The notes: generated from the sequence alone by a model not told the origin. A DNA stretch of 64,000 bases from PHAA01 sp964457945 (GCA_964457945.1 CAYWFX010000012.1:6250-70249); one strand, 5' to 3'; shown: positions 1 to 7,497, numbered from the stretch's first letter. Program-made: numbers and translations.

Positions 1-241
1 GCTTGGCATTCCCGGGCCCGCTATAAGCAATGGAATCTCCCAAAATAATAATATAATTTAGTAATCCGTCTTTTTTTATCTGCAGATCAATTTGATCCAA
101 AATGACATCAATATTAGATAGGTTGTCCTTTACCAGACTGTAATCCATGCGATCCCGGAAAACAATATCTAGTGGAACCAGATAAGGAATCGCCAGTTGA
201 ATTAGCAGTAAATATATCAACACATATTTGAAAGACTTCAT
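1..241 (-). CDS. SGNH/GDSL-type hydrolase-like protein, N-terminal part
   Basis: The gene starts at ATG 241 and runs off the left edge, so only about 80 residues are visible. An AGGCGG-type ribosome binding site lies just upstream. Residues 5-22 are hydrophobic and look like a signal peptide or membrane anchor. At residues 65-78 the sequence reads IILGDSIAYSGPGN, which matches block I of SGNH/GDSL hydrolases, where the Ser of GDS is the nucleophile. This suggests an extracytoplasmic esterase or acyl-modifying enzyme of the SGNH superfamily. The remaining blocks (Gly, Asn, DxxH) are outside the window, so substrate and completeness cannot be judged. Confidence 0.6.
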   Translation of the reverse strand, partial: MKSFKYVLIYLLLIQLAIPYLVPLDIVFRDRMDYSLVKDNLSNIDVILDQIDLQIKKDGLLNYIIILGDSIAYSGPGNAK

Positions 242-363
242 CACGACCGCCTGCCTTGCATATTCAAACCTCTTTGTATTCTACCTATCAATTAAATCCT
301 TTGCAACCAGCACTTTACAATTGGGCACTCCAAGGCCCCCATATCTGCTATGTGCTAAAACGC

Positions 364-395
364 AAAAAAGGAGCCTGCCCGAAGGCTAGACTCCT
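364..395 (-). terminator. Intrinsic terminator after tyrA
   Basis: On the minus strand a GGAG-C-GCC stem with a TTCG loop closes on GGC-G-CTCC and is followed by six T. It sits 14 bases after the tyrA stop, so it ends the aroF-tyrA transcript. Confidence 0.85.
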
Positions 396-408
396 AATAA
401 ATTACGCT

Positions 409-1482
409 TTAGTCCCTTATCCATGCTCTTATGCCATTATCTTTAAGTAACTGGAGCGCCATCTGCACTTGAGATTGAGGGACGCCCATACGGATTGATC
501 CCTCATTTTCGTCCCTAACTCCCATAATCTGAATATCATTAATATTTATACCCGCGTCACCCAGCAAGGTCCCTAAAACCCCAATAATTCCAGGCTTATC
601 AGGAATAATAGCCACAATGTCGGCAGAATGCTCCAAACTGCTGCGGGAAAGCGGCATATTTTTTCTCATCCGTTGAGCGGTCGCCAAGTATTGGCACAGG
701 CTCGTCCCGTCATGGTTTTCAATCGCCTGCAGGTAATAGTTCAATTGGGAGATTAAATCGCGAATTTCCTCTGCTACCGCTATTCCATTAAGAAGCAGGA
801 TGTCCTCCCACAGCTCGGGATTAGAAGCTGCTATTCGGGTAGTGTCCCGTAAGCCTCCGGCAGCCAAACGCAAAGCCCCCTGGTGCTGCTCTAGCTTGTT
901 CATCAAACTTGCCGCTACGATATGAGGCAAATGACTGACCTTGCTCACCATTTGATCATGCTCGTCAGGTGATAGAATAACCATCTTCGCACCTGTTTCC
1001 GACAGCAAATCCTTCAAGCTCTCTACCTTCTCAACGGCTGTCGTTACCAAGGGCGTTAACACATAGACTGCATTTTGCAGAAGATATTTATCGGCCCCAG
1101 TTATACCGCTCCGATCAGAGCCAGCCAAGGGGTGCCCTCCTATACCAATAACCCCTGGGGGCAAATACTCTTCATACTGCTTCATTACCCACGACTTGAC
1201 GCTTCCCACATCGCTTACTATCGTTCCCGGACTAAGCCCATCCCAAATCTGCATTAGTATTTGGGGGATAATGCGTAATGGCGTGGCAATAAAGACCACA
1301 TCACAGGTACTTATATCCTCATTAAACAAGGGGCGGCTTATCGCCGCCATTTCCATTGCTTTATCCACAGTTGCGGGGTCAATATCAGTCCCCAAGACCT
1401 CCAGATCAGGACGGGCACTTTGCAGAGCCATACCCAGTGAAGCTCCAATTACACCCAAGCCAATGATGGCTATTTTCTTCAT
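409..1482 (-). CDS. tyrA: Prephenate dehydrogenase with C-terminal ACT domain
   Basis: This 357-residue protein catalyses NAD-dependent oxidative decarboxylation of prephenate to 4-hydroxyphenylpyruvate in tyrosine synthesis. The N-terminal Rossmann motif GLGVIG is at residues 8-13. The SDVGSVK segment (90-96) and the GGHPLAGS segment (115-122, with the conserved catalytic His) are typical of the family. Residues 285-355 form an ACT domain (KPGIIGVLG), normally a tyrosine-binding feedback site. The start codon overlaps the aroF stop by four bases (ATGA), showing translational coupling with the first enzyme of the shikimate pathway. An intrinsic terminator follows at once. The length is normal for the Firmicute TyrA-ACT form. 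Confidence 0.93.
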   Translation of the reverse strand: MKKIAIIGLGVIGASLGMALQSARPDLEVLGTDIDPATVDKAMEMAAISRPLFNEDISTCDVVFIATPLRIIPQILMQIWDGLSPGTIVSDVGSVKSWVMKQYEEYLPPGVIGIGGHPLAGSDRSGITGADKYLLQNAVYVLTPLVTTAVEKVESLKDLLSETGAKMVILSPDEHDQMVSKVSHLPHIVAASLMNKLEQHQGALRLAAGGLRDTTRIAASNPELWEDILLLNGIAVAEEIRDLISQLNYYLQAIENHDGTSLCQYLATAQRMRKNMPLSRSSLEHSADIVAIIPDKPGIIGVLGTLLGDAGININDIQIMGVRDENEGSIRMGVPQSQVQMALQLLKDNGIRAWIRD

Positions 1483-2510
1483 GCCATCAATTCCTCACAC
1501 CTATCAGCACTAATTGCCATTTTCACTGCACGCACCTGTTCCATCAGTAATCCAAAATCATCAGGAATCAAGGATTGCGGCCCATCAGACCAAGCTTCTG
1601 CTGGATTGGTGTGCACCTCAATAATGAGACCATCACAGCCACAGGCAACAGCAGCCAGGGACATGGGAGCAATTAATTCCCTTTTACCGGTTCCATGGCT
1701 GGGATCAACAATAACCGGCAAATGGGAAAGCTGTTTTACCAGCGGAACCGCGCTTAAATCCAAGGTATTGCGGGTGTATGTTTCAAAGGTACGAATGCCC
1801 CTTTCGCATAAGATCACCTGATCATTACCGCTGTCCAGTATATATTCGGCAGCCATCAGCCATTCTTCAATAGTAGCTGCCAGCCCCCGTTTCAAAAGCA
1901 CAGGCTTGTTTATTTTACCTACTTCCTTTAAGAGGAAGAAGTTCTGCATATTGCGCGCTCCAACTTGGATTATATCCACATAATCAGCGACCAGGGATAC
2001 AGATTTCTGATCCATAACCTCAGTCACGATAGGTAGGCCTGTAATATCACGGGCTTCGGCCATAATCTTCAAGCCTTCTTCACCCAGACCCTGGAATGAG
2101 TAAGGTGAAGTGCGGGGTTTAAAAGCCCCCCCACGCAAAAGACTTGCTCCTCTAGCCTTAACCTCAAGCGCTGTTTCCAAAAATCGTTCCCTGCCTTCGA
2201 CTGCACAGGGACCAGCAATCACCGGTATACTCCCATCTCCGAAGCAGGAATTGCCAACCTTGACCACCGTGTTAGTGACCTTAAACTCGCGCGAAGCCAT
2301 CTTAAAAGGTTTTAGAATTGCCACTACGTTTTCCACGCCGGGTAACGCTTCGAGGGAACAAGCTTCCAAACGCTGGCGATCGCCCACTGCCCCCAAGATA
2401 GTTCTATTTACCCCTTCCGACAGATGCACATTGAAACCTGCCGCTAAAAGGCGTTGATTCACTGCATTGATCTGCTCAGGAGTTGCCCCTTTTTTCATTA
2501 CTACTACCAT
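1479..2510 (-). CDS. aroF: DAHP synthase, type I-beta (AroF/AroA family)
   Basis: The enzyme condenses phosphoenolpyruvate and erythrose 4-phosphate to DAHP, the entry step of aromatic amino acid synthesis. I place the start at ATG 2510 (343 residues). The earlier in-frame ATG at 2528 lies directly on the AGGAGG Shine-Dalgarno (2520-2525), which is correctly spaced for 2510. Residues 1-70 form the ferredoxin-like regulatory domain seen in type I-beta enzymes. The TIM barrel shows AGPCAVEG (99-106, metal-binding Cys) and GGAFKPRTSP (127-136, PEP binding). The gene is the first of a two-gene operon with tyrA, and its leader carries an aromatic-rich leader peptide and a hairpin. Confidence 0.93.
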   Translation of the reverse strand: MVVVMKKGATPEQINAVNQRLLAAGFNVHLSEGVNRTILGAVGDRQRLEACSLEALPGVENVVAILKPFKMASREFKVTNTVVKVGNSCFGDGSIPVIAGPCAVEGRERFLETALEVKARGASLLRGGAFKPRTSPYSFQGLGEEGLKIMAEARDITGLPIVTEVMDQKSVSLVADYVDIIQVGARNMQNFFLLKEVGKINKPVLLKRGLAATIEEWLMAAEYILDSGNDQVILCERGIRTFETYTRNTLDLSAVPLVKQLSHLPVIVDPSHGTGKRELIAPMSLAAVACGCDGLIIEVHTNPAEAWSDGPQSLIPDDFGLLMEQVRAVKMAISADRCEELMA

Positions 2511-2542
2511 CCTGCCTAACCTCCTCATTTTCTTAAGGGTAA

Positions 2543-2582
2543 CTGAAAACAGAAAACACCACGAGCACAGCCCCTGGTGTTA
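2543..2582 (-). terminator. Candidate attenuator hairpin in the aroF leader
   Basis: On the minus strand a 7-bp stem, AACACCA paired with TGGTGTT (2575-2581 with 2555-2561), is followed by TTCTGTTTTC. Its 5' arm overlaps the stop codon of the leader peptide at 2580-2606, the usual geometry of a ribosome-controlled attenuator. The stem is short and the T-run is interrupted, so its strength is uncertain. Confidence 0.5.
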
Positions 2583-2606
2583 GAGAAAGCCATAAAACTC
2601 TCCCAT
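2580..2606 (-). CDS. Putative aromatic leader peptide (MGEFYGFL)
   Basis: This eight-codon reading frame starts with ATG 2606 behind an AGGACGGCAGG purine stretch and ends in TAA inside the following hairpin. Three of its eight residues are aromatic (Phe, Tyr, Phe). It lies between a good promoter (2671-2699) and aroF, about 70 bases upstream of the aroF start. I infer that ribosome stalling at Phe/Tyr codons could control read-through into aroF-tyrA. The aromatic codons are not all consecutive, and no alternative antiterminator was folded, so this remains a proposal. Confidence 0.45.
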   Translation of the reverse strand: MGEFYGFL

Positions 2607-2670
2607 CCTGCCGTCCTACCCTTTTTAATAAAACCACTCATTCTCTAGAATCTACCATACTACAATAACT

Positions 2671-2699
2671 ATAATAGCATACCATGCTCCAAGCTTCAA
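2671..2699 (-). promoter_or_regulatory. Promoter of the aroF-tyrA operon
   Basis: On the minus strand TTGAAG (2694-2699) and TATTAT (2671-2676) are separated by exactly 17 bases, with TGC just before the -10 box (extended -10). Transcription would begin near 2663, giving a leader of about 150 bases. Confidence 0.65.
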
Positions 2700-2728
2700 T
2701 TATAAATCAGCTGTAAACTTTGCCCATG

Positions 2729-2764
2729 AAAAAGCCGGAACAAATATTGATATGCTCCGGCTTT
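2729..2764 (-). terminator. Terminator of the peptidoglycan-binding protein gene
   Basis: A 9-bp perfect stem AAAGCCGGA/TCCGGCTTT (2756-2764 with 2731-2739) is followed on the minus strand by TTTTTC. It lies about 30 bases after the stop at 2793. Confidence 0.85.
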
Positions 2765-2792
2765 AATGAGATGGTTTTCTATATATTTACTA

Positions 2793-3494
2793 TTATATTC
2801 CTAGGTTATAATAGGTCTTGGGTCCAACCACCCCGTCCACACCAATCTTAGCTGCAGTTTGCAGGGCTTTGACCGCTGCCTCAGTCGTCGCACCAAATTT
2901 ACCGTCCACAGCTGCAGTATAATATCCCAAAGATTTTAGTCTTTCCTGTAAGAAAAACACATCAAATCCCTGGTTACGGTCAGCGCGATCCTTTTGCAGC
3001 AAGCGTCCTCCGTAATTGGTCTTCACATAAAGTTTATTAAAAGTGTTGCGTCCGACAATACCATCAACGCTCAGACCATTATCACCTTGGAATAACTTTA
3101 CAGCCGCCTGGGTTTTGGAACCAAACTGACCATCAGCTGGCATACCCAGTGCGGTGGCATATTTTTTGAGATCACCAGCCAAACGGTTTTGCAATATAGT
3201 TACATCATTACCTGACGACCCCTGTTTGAGAGTTCGTGAGCCAAACGCATTGGATCCAGTTACTTCCCCAAAATATAGGAACGTATTTTTTCCCACAATT
3301 CCATCAGCTGTCAGGCCAAAATAGCCCTGAAATTTTTTAACCGAAGCTTCCGTTGCCGAACCAAATGTTCCGTCCACTGTCACTGGATTAGTTATAGAAG
3401 CGGGCAGCTTATTCAGAAGAGTCTGCAGTACCGTTACATCATCTCCGGTGCTACCGAGTTTCAACACACGACCTCCGAAGTAATTAAAAGCCAA
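2793..3494 (-). CDS. Protein of three peptidoglycan-binding (PG_binding_1) repeats
   Basis: The 233-residue protein is built of three consecutive repeats at about residues 10-78, 85-158 and 163-232. Each repeat contains the signature of PG_binding_1 domains: GSxGxDVxxLQ, then DGxFGxxTxxAVKxFQ, then GLxxDGIVGxxT. No catalytic domain is present. The start is TTG 3494, supported by AAAGGAGG eight bases upstream; there is no ATG nearby. No signal peptide is evident, so it may act in the forespore or mother cell, or leave the cell by a non-classical route. This architecture is common in spore-forming Clostridia, often beside cell-wall hydrolases, but none adjoins it here. It is a single-gene unit with its own terminator. 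Confidence 0.85.
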   Translation of the reverse strand: MAFNYFGGRVLKLGSTGDDVTVLQTLLNKLPASITNPVTVDGTFGSATEASVKKFQGYFGLTADGIVGKNTFLYFGEVTGSNAFGSRTLKQGSSGNDVTILQNRLAGDLKKYATALGMPADGQFGSKTQAAVKLFQGDNGLSVDGIVGRNTFNKLYVKTNYGGRLLQKDRADRNQGFDVFFLQERLKSLGYYTAAVDGKFGATTEAAVKALQTAAKIGVDGVVGPKTYYNLGI

Positions 3495-3688
3495 TATAAT
3501 AACCTCCTTTAAACTTATTTCCTTTTATCTTATGAGTCAGTATTAAAGAAGGTTACTAATTTCATCTACTATCTATATGGATTGATCACATTGCATTACA
3601 ATCGCCACCCTAAAGGGGTTAGCGGCATATATAAAATTATACCTGCCAGCAGAAAGTATATTAAATGTCGGAAAAATGCAACTTTTTC

Positions 3689-3717
3689 TTGAAATGCTTA
3701 GTTAAAAGAAGTATAAT
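3689..3717 (+). promoter_or_regulatory. Promoter of the tRNA operon
   Basis: TTGAAA (3689-3694) and a consensus TATAAT (3712-3717) are separated by 17 bases, ending 11 bases before the first tRNA. Confidence 0.85.
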
Positions 3718-3728
3718 GTTTTTTGCCG

Positions 3729-3802
3729 GCGGGTGTAGCTCAATGGTAGAGCCCCAGCCTTCCAAGCTGGTTGCGCGGGTTCGATTCCCGCTACCCGCTC
3801 CA
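3729..3802 (+). tRNA. tRNA-Gly (TCC)
   Basis: The acceptor stem GCGGGTG/TACCCGC closes with an encoded CCA. The anticodon stem CCAGC/GCTGG holds the loop CTTCCAA with anticodon TCC. This is the first of five tRNA genes. Confidence 0.97.
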
Positions 3803-3809
3803 TTTTTTT

Positions 3810-3886
<77 letters not shown>

Positions 3887-3907
3887 TTTATTAAGTCAAG
3901 CTCGCGT

Positions 3908-3985
3908 GGTGGGTGTAGCTCAGCTGGTTAGAGCACCAGATTGTGGCTCTGGGGGCCGTGGGTTCGAGTCCCATCATCCACCCCA
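3908..3985 (+). tRNA. tRNA-His (GTG)
   Basis: The acceptor stem GTGGGTG/CATCCAC carries the extra 5' G (3908), which faces the C discriminator as is typical for tRNA-His. The anticodon is GTG and the CCA is encoded. Confidence 0.96.
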
Positions 3986-4032
3986 TATTAACCTTGACAG
4001 CCGCCCGACTATCCTAGTATACTCAGTAGCGT

Positions 4033-4107
4033 TGGGGTGTCGCCAAGCGGTAAGGCAACGGACTTTGACTCCGTCATCCGGTGGTTCGAATCCATCCACC
4101 CCAGCCA
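4033..4107 (+). tRNA. tRNA-Gln (TTG)
   Basis: The acceptor stem TGGGGTG/CACCCCA is followed by GCCA. The anticodon loop TTTGACT gives TTG. Confidence 0.96.
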
Positions 4108-4124
4108 GTTTAATATGTTTTCGA

Positions 4125-4200
4125 GGGCCATTAGCTCAGTTGGTAGAGCACCTGACTTTTAATCAGGGCGTCCCGCGTTCGAGTCGCGGATGGCTCACCA
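4125..4200 (+). tRNA. tRNA-Lys (TTT), integration site of the adjacent element
   Basis: The acceptor stem GGGCCAT/ATGGCTC is followed by ACCA. The anticodon loop TTTTAAT gives TTT. From position 4154 to its end the gene is identical to 23896-23942. The element therefore integrated in the anticodon-to-3' end region and restored an intact tRNA, with the 3' half now supplied by the element. Confidence 0.97.
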
Positions 4201-4213
4201 TTACAAACACAGA
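4154..4213 (+). repeat. attL (tRNA-Lys side)
   Basis: This 60-bp stretch is matched at 23896-23955 with a single difference (C4204 versus A23946); the first 50 bp are identical. It starts in the anticodon stem of tRNA-Lys and continues 13 bp past the CCA end. Confidence 0.93.
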
Positions 4214-4214
4214 G

Positions 4215-4245
4215 ATACAGGGTTTTTTAGGCCCTGTATTTTTTA
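4215..4245 (+). terminator. Terminator after the tRNA operon
   Basis: ATACAGGG pairs with CCCTGTAT (4215-4222 with 4232-4239) and is followed by a T-run. Being inside attL, this terminator was brought by the element. The original tRNA terminator is now beyond attR at 23955-23981. Confidence 0.8.
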
Positions 4246-4277
4246 TTTATATCCAATTTTTGGTTATCCGTCCCGGT

Positions 4278-4300
4278 TTGACAGTAATTTTGACAGAAGT
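4278..4300 (+). repeat. Candidate integrase arm sites, left end
   Basis: TGACAG occurs twice, 12 bp apart (4279-4284 and 4291-4296), the second within TTGACAGAAGT (4290-4300). The same pair with the same 12-bp spacing and orientation occurs near attR (23735-23756), which is how arm-type integrase sites are arranged. Confidence 0.5.
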
Positions 4301-4303
4301 TAG

Positions 4304-5542
4304 TTACCGGGCGATGCTTAAAGCATTGTTTAACTTGCCTGCTGCTGTAGCTTTTATCTGCTGCCTAACATGGGTATATATATCAGCGGTAATGACTATA
4401 GAGTTATGGCCTAGCATTGCTGATACTGTTTCCAGGTCAACCCCCTGCTCCAACATGATAGTAGCGAACGAATGGCGAAGGTCATGGAACCTTACCACAG
4501 GAAATCCATGCTTCTTTAATAACTTCTTGAACGTACTATAAACATAATCTGGCCTTAATGGCTTCCCATCCTGCCAGCAGAACACATAACCGTCCTTTGG
4601 GTAATTATCCACCCCTATTATTAGCTTGTCCTGCGCCTGGTGAGCTTTAAGGCTCTTTAATTCTGCTATGCAATCATCGGTTAAAGATACAATCCGCTTA
4701 CTCTTCTTGGTTTTAACACTCTCCTGCAGCTGAACTTTGCTATCTATCTGGATAAGTGATCTCCTGATAGTAGCGGTCTTATCGGTAAAGTTTATGTCCG
4801 GCCACTGCAATCCCAAAAGTTCCCCGCGCCTTAGTCCTGTGGAAATGTCTATCAGGAAAAGAGGGTATAACCACATATCTTTTATAGCCTGCAAGAACTT
4901 CCTAGCCTCTTCGGTGTATAGTGGTTGTATCTCTGGTTTTTCATGACGCGGTAATTTTATATTACCCTTGCTGGCCGGATTGTAAGCTATCAGCTTTTCA
5001 GTTATGGCCTGATCTAATGCTTGCAGTAGTATTCCATGAATATACTTCACTGTTCGCCCGCTTAATCCTGGTTCCTGCTCTTTTTTCGGCTTCCGTTTCC
5101 GCCTCTTCTTCGTATCTTCCGTAACGTCTTTCTTTTCACTTATAATCCTTCCATGCCTGAAACAATCATTAATCAACTTTTGAACACGAGAAGGACGGAG
5201 GTCTTTTAGTTTAACTTGACCTATTGCAGAGTTGATATGAAGTCTAATTAATTGTTCGTATGAATTATAAGTGGAAGGCTTTAAATTATCCTTCTTGTAT
5301 TCTTCCATCCAAGTCTTTAGCCACTGTTCGACTGTTACCTTATTTGGTTCCGGTAATATTCCCTTACCGGCCTGGTCAATTGCCTGGTCGCGCTTGTCTT
5401 TTACCTCTTGTGCAGATTTCCCATAAATGTAGCGGACTTTTTCATTAACTGTGATCTGGCATACCCACCTGCCATCAGTGCGTTGGTATATGCTGCCCTC
5501 ACCGTTTAACCTGCGTCCGGTAGTTTTCCTTTTCTTTGCCAT
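4304..5542 (-). CDS. int: Tyrosine recombinase (phage/ICE integrase)
   Basis: This is the integrase expected to recombine attP with the tRNA-Lys attB. ATG 5542 (412 residues) is chosen because GAAGGG lies eight bases upstream; the longer frame to 5674 lacks a site and overlaps the next gene. Residues 13-60 form an AP2-like arm-binding domain (GEGSIYQRTDGRW), followed by a SAM-like core-binding domain. The catalytic domain shows TGLRRGE (first Arg), HDLRH (H353 and R356), LGH, and the Tyr in DIYTH near the C-terminus. The stop is 104 bases from the tRNA end, the usual position next to attL. It resembles integrases of Gram-positive temperate phages and conjugative elements. Confidence 0.93.
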   Translation of the reverse strand: MAKKRKTTGRRLNGEGSIYQRTDGRWVCQITVNEKVRYIYGKSAQEVKDKRDQAIDQAGKGILPEPNKVTVEQWLKTWMEEYKKDNLKPSTYNSYEQLIRLHINSAIGQVKLKDLRPSRVQKLINDCFRHGRIISEKKDVTEDTKKRRKRKPKKEQEPGLSGRTVKYIHGILLQALDQAITEKLIAYNPASKGNIKLPRHEKPEIQPLYTEEARKFLQAIKDMWLYPLFLIDISTGLRRGELLGLQWPDINFTDKTATIRRSLIQIDSKVQLQESVKTKKSKRIVSLTDDCIAELKSLKAHQAQDKLIIGVDNYPKDGYVFCWQDGKPLRPDYVYSTFKKLLKKHGFPVVRFHDLRHSFATIMLEQGVDLETVSAMLGHNSIVITADIYTHVRQQIKATAAGKLNNALSIAR

Positions 5543-5609
5543 TAATATATCCCTTCTTTCCCGATAAGGGTAGGATATTTCACCTACCCCATCTACTATC
5601 GTTAAATCA

Positions 5610-5894
5610 CTACCCCAGCAACGTCTTAAGCCGCATACCATCTTTGCAACCTTGAATATAGCCGTATTTTGCATATACCCCTGTTGTCATCGATATGTTT
5701 TCTTGCAATTCCTCCAGCAGTGATGCACCGTTGGGGTCCTTGGCTAATAGCTTTTCAAGTTCAGCCATCACCTGATCTTCTTTATCTGAAATATCCTGGA
5801 AATCAGGTGAGTCCTTCATCTTTTTTATATATACAACATTAGTTCTTTCATCAATAAAGTCGTTTATATCATTAAGCAGTGTTCTTTCCGGCAT
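5610..5894 (-). CDS. Small uncharacterised phage-type protein (94 aa)
   Basis: I do not recognise a confirmed function. The protein is acidic and helical. Its C-terminal YGYIQGCKDGMRL segment resembles the C-terminal GYHKGIADGMQI of the neighbouring protein at 5896-6207, and also the general pattern of small Clostridial DUF6809-like phage proteins (that family name is from memory). The two genes are separated by a single base, so they form one transcription unit upstream of int. The shared C-terminal motif suggests that they are paralogues. Confidence 0.7.
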   Translation of the reverse strand: MPERTLLNDINDFIDERTNVVYIKKMKDSPDFQDISDKEDQVMAELEKLLAKDPNGASLLEELQENISMTTGVYAKYGYIQGCKDGMRLKTLLG

Positions 5895-5895
5895 A

Positions 5896-6207
5896 TTAGC
5901 AACCCCTTTCTATGGTGGCAGGGAAGTTAATCATTCCGTTAATCTGCATACCATCAGCAATGCCCTTATGGTAGCCGTCCTCTTGGTATCTGCAACAGTA
6001 ATCTAATATCGAATTGTATATGTTTCCGCCAATCTCACGTGCAGAATTACCGAAGGTGGTACTGTTGGCTTGCACGAGCTCATTGGCAATGCTGTCTACC
6101 ATTTTTTCTATGACAACCTGGGTATTTTTTACCTCTCTAGTTACATCCGTAGCATCAACTCTGGTCATAACAAATGTACGTATAGCTCTGGTTAATGTGT
6201 TATTCAT
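5896..6207 (-). CDS. Small uncharacterised protein, paralogue of its neighbour
   Basis: ATG 6207 (103 residues) is preferred over the longer frame because AAAGGAGG lies eight bases upstream. The protein is mostly helical, with a C-terminal YQEDGYHKGIADGMQI segment related to the end of the 5610-5894 product. No catalytic or DNA-binding motif is visible. It lies in the integrase-proximal small-gene cluster of the element. Confidence 0.7.
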   Translation of the reverse strand: MNNTLTRAIRTFVMTRVDATDVTREVKNTQVVIEKMVDSIANELVQANSTTFGNSAREIGGNIYNSILDYCCRYQEDGYHKGIADGMQINGMINFPATIERGC

Positions 6208-6290
6208 AAAATAATCCTCCTTTATTTTGTTTGTAGGAGGCCATTGGGTATGATAAAATATATAGAACATGGCCTCCGGGTTATGGGGTG

Positions 6291-6427
6291 GCAGTCAGTA
6301 TCGTTGGTAGCGGAGCTGACTGCTATATTTTTGTCCTTTAGGGGTGAAAAAGTTTCCCGGTGTTAGCGGAAAACTCATATAGAAAATATGAAACTTAGTT
6401 TAACGAACCCAATTTTGGATTGGGGTT
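6291..6427. other. Intergenic stretch with two inverted repeats
   Basis: The gap 6208-6484 contains no convincing gene. GCAGTCAG/CTGACTGC (6291-6298 with 6316-6323) is an 8-bp stem followed on the plus strand by TATATTTTTG. AACCC-AAT/ATT-GGGTT-type arms lie near 6406-6427. Either could be a weak terminator or an operator. Confidence 0.35.
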
Positions 6428-6484
6428 CTATTTGCCTCTACAAAGCTTTTTAATGTTGCTAGTAGTATATTTGTATTCCAAAGA

Positions 6485-6709
6485 TTAGAACCCTTGTTCT
6501 AGGGGCTTATCTGTGGAGTCTGGTGTTGGTTTTATATGTTTAATTGTTTCGGTGTTTATTTTCTCGGCTTTTTGATCTGCAATCATGCGATCAACTAAAA
6601 AATTAATGAACGGGTCTGGGTCAAATGGAATCTCAGGTCCTATTTCTCTTACAGCAATAGGCGCAGGGTTGAATTTAGTGCCTTCTCTTTTCAGAGTGAA
6701 TTCAATCAT
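6485..6709 (-). CDS. Hypothetical protein (74 aa)
   Basis: ATG 6709 is preferred to the in-frame ATG 6727 because GGAAGGTGG precedes it at a suitable distance and nothing precedes the longer start. The product is a short protein with a proline-rich middle (PEIPFDPDPF) and no recognisable domain. It lies between the pseudo-M41 gene and the small-gene pair and is probably cotranscribed with them. Confidence 0.5.
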   Translation of the reverse strand: MIEFTLKREGTKFNPAPIAVREIGPEIPFDPDPFINFLVDRMIADQKAEKINTETIKHIKPTPDSTDKPLEQGF

Positions 6710-6787
6710 TTCAATCCACCTTCCCATGATATTGGATTTAGATTCCTAACTTTTCATGTGTCCTCAATTTTGGGTTGTTATTGCTAT

Positions 6788-7195
6788 CTAGTACGCCTTT
6801 ATTATTTCCATTGCCATGACTCCAGTCATTATTCTTTCCTTAAGCAAAGCGTTTGCCAAAGCCTCTACCGCCGGCCAGTTCTCCATTAATAAATTCTTGC
6901 AAGTAGACATAATCTCGGCAGTAATTGGCATATCGGCATCATAAGACAATTCTTTAAGATCAAACTCTTCTTTGTTGTCGGCAAAAATCTGTTCAGCTAT
7001 ATAACCTGCTGTATAAGTTATTGCGTCTATATATTGATCGTCGGGACCTTCCATTGATGCTGAATAATCTCGGCCCTCTCTCGCGGTGTAGCCTATCTGC
7101 AAATCTGTTATTTTATAGCCGAGCAAATAGGATATTACTACGTCACCGGCTGCATGATACGATAATTTTATTAACTCAAAGTCTTTATCATCCAT
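6788..7195 (-). CDS. Protein resembling an M41 (FtsH-type) peptidase domain with altered zinc motif
   Basis: The 135-residue protein begins with a helix containing SYHAAGDVVISYLLG (residues 12-26). It aligns by eye with the HEAGHAVV helix of M41 peptidases, but the HExxH zinc motif has become HAAGD: the catalytic Glu is Ala and the second His is Asp. Later segments (an AITYTAGYIAEQIF helix, an alternation of D and M residues, a C-terminal VEALANALLKER helix) also follow the M41 order. The AAA+ part of FtsH is absent. I infer a stand-alone, probably non-proteolytic M41-like domain. The start has GGGGG seven bases upstream. The fold assignment needs a profile search. Confidence 0.55.
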   Translation of the reverse strand: MDDKDFELIKLSYHAAGDVVISYLLGYKITDLQIGYTAREGRDYSASMEGPDDQYIDAITYTAGYIAEQIFADNKEEFDLKELSYDADMPITAEIMSTCKNLLMENWPAVEALANALLKERIMTGVMAMEIIKAY

Positions 7196-7281
7196 TTATA
7201 TCCCCCTTCATTTACCGGGATGATCTGCTAATATCAATTAAAGTGACGCTGGTAGTGTTAATGGATTAATAGGTGTATATA

Positions 7282-7295
7282 GGTAGATATCTACC
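7282..7295. promoter_or_regulatory. 14-bp perfect palindrome
   Basis: GGTAGATATCTACC lies in the gene-free stretch 7196-7413, followed by the short repeats CGTAA CGTAA CGTAC. It is a candidate operator upstream of the 6788-7195 gene. Confidence 0.4.
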
Positions 7296-7413
7296 GTAAC
7301 GTAACGTACAATAATAATGCAGGCCATCCTTATGGCTTGTAATGTAGCGGTGTCAGGGTTGTGCGTGGTGGCTGGCCCTGGTGCCGCTTAGCTTTTTATG
7401 GAGCTAAGGTATG

Positions 7414-7497
7414 TTATATTTCGAATGGTTCATCTTCTCGCCAAACCAAGAGCCCTAGTTCATTCTCTAATTGGGCATTAGAGAGGGTATTATGCAT
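7414..7497 (-). CDS. Possible 27-residue small protein
   Basis: ATG 7497 is preceded nine bases upstream by GGAGG. It opens a 27-codon frame of acidic composition (MHNTLSNAQLENELGLL then VWREDEPFEI). The start overlaps the last codons of the 7490-8158 gene, so translation could be coupled. No homologue is recognised. Its size makes chance a real alternative. Confidence 0.4.
   Translation of the reverse strand: MHNTLSNAQLENELGLLVWREDEPFEI

Noticed and set aside
3906..4541. A 211-codon plus-strand frame across the tRNA genes
   Set aside because: It reads through tRNA-His, -Gln and -Lys and a terminator; its residues reflect tRNA sequence.
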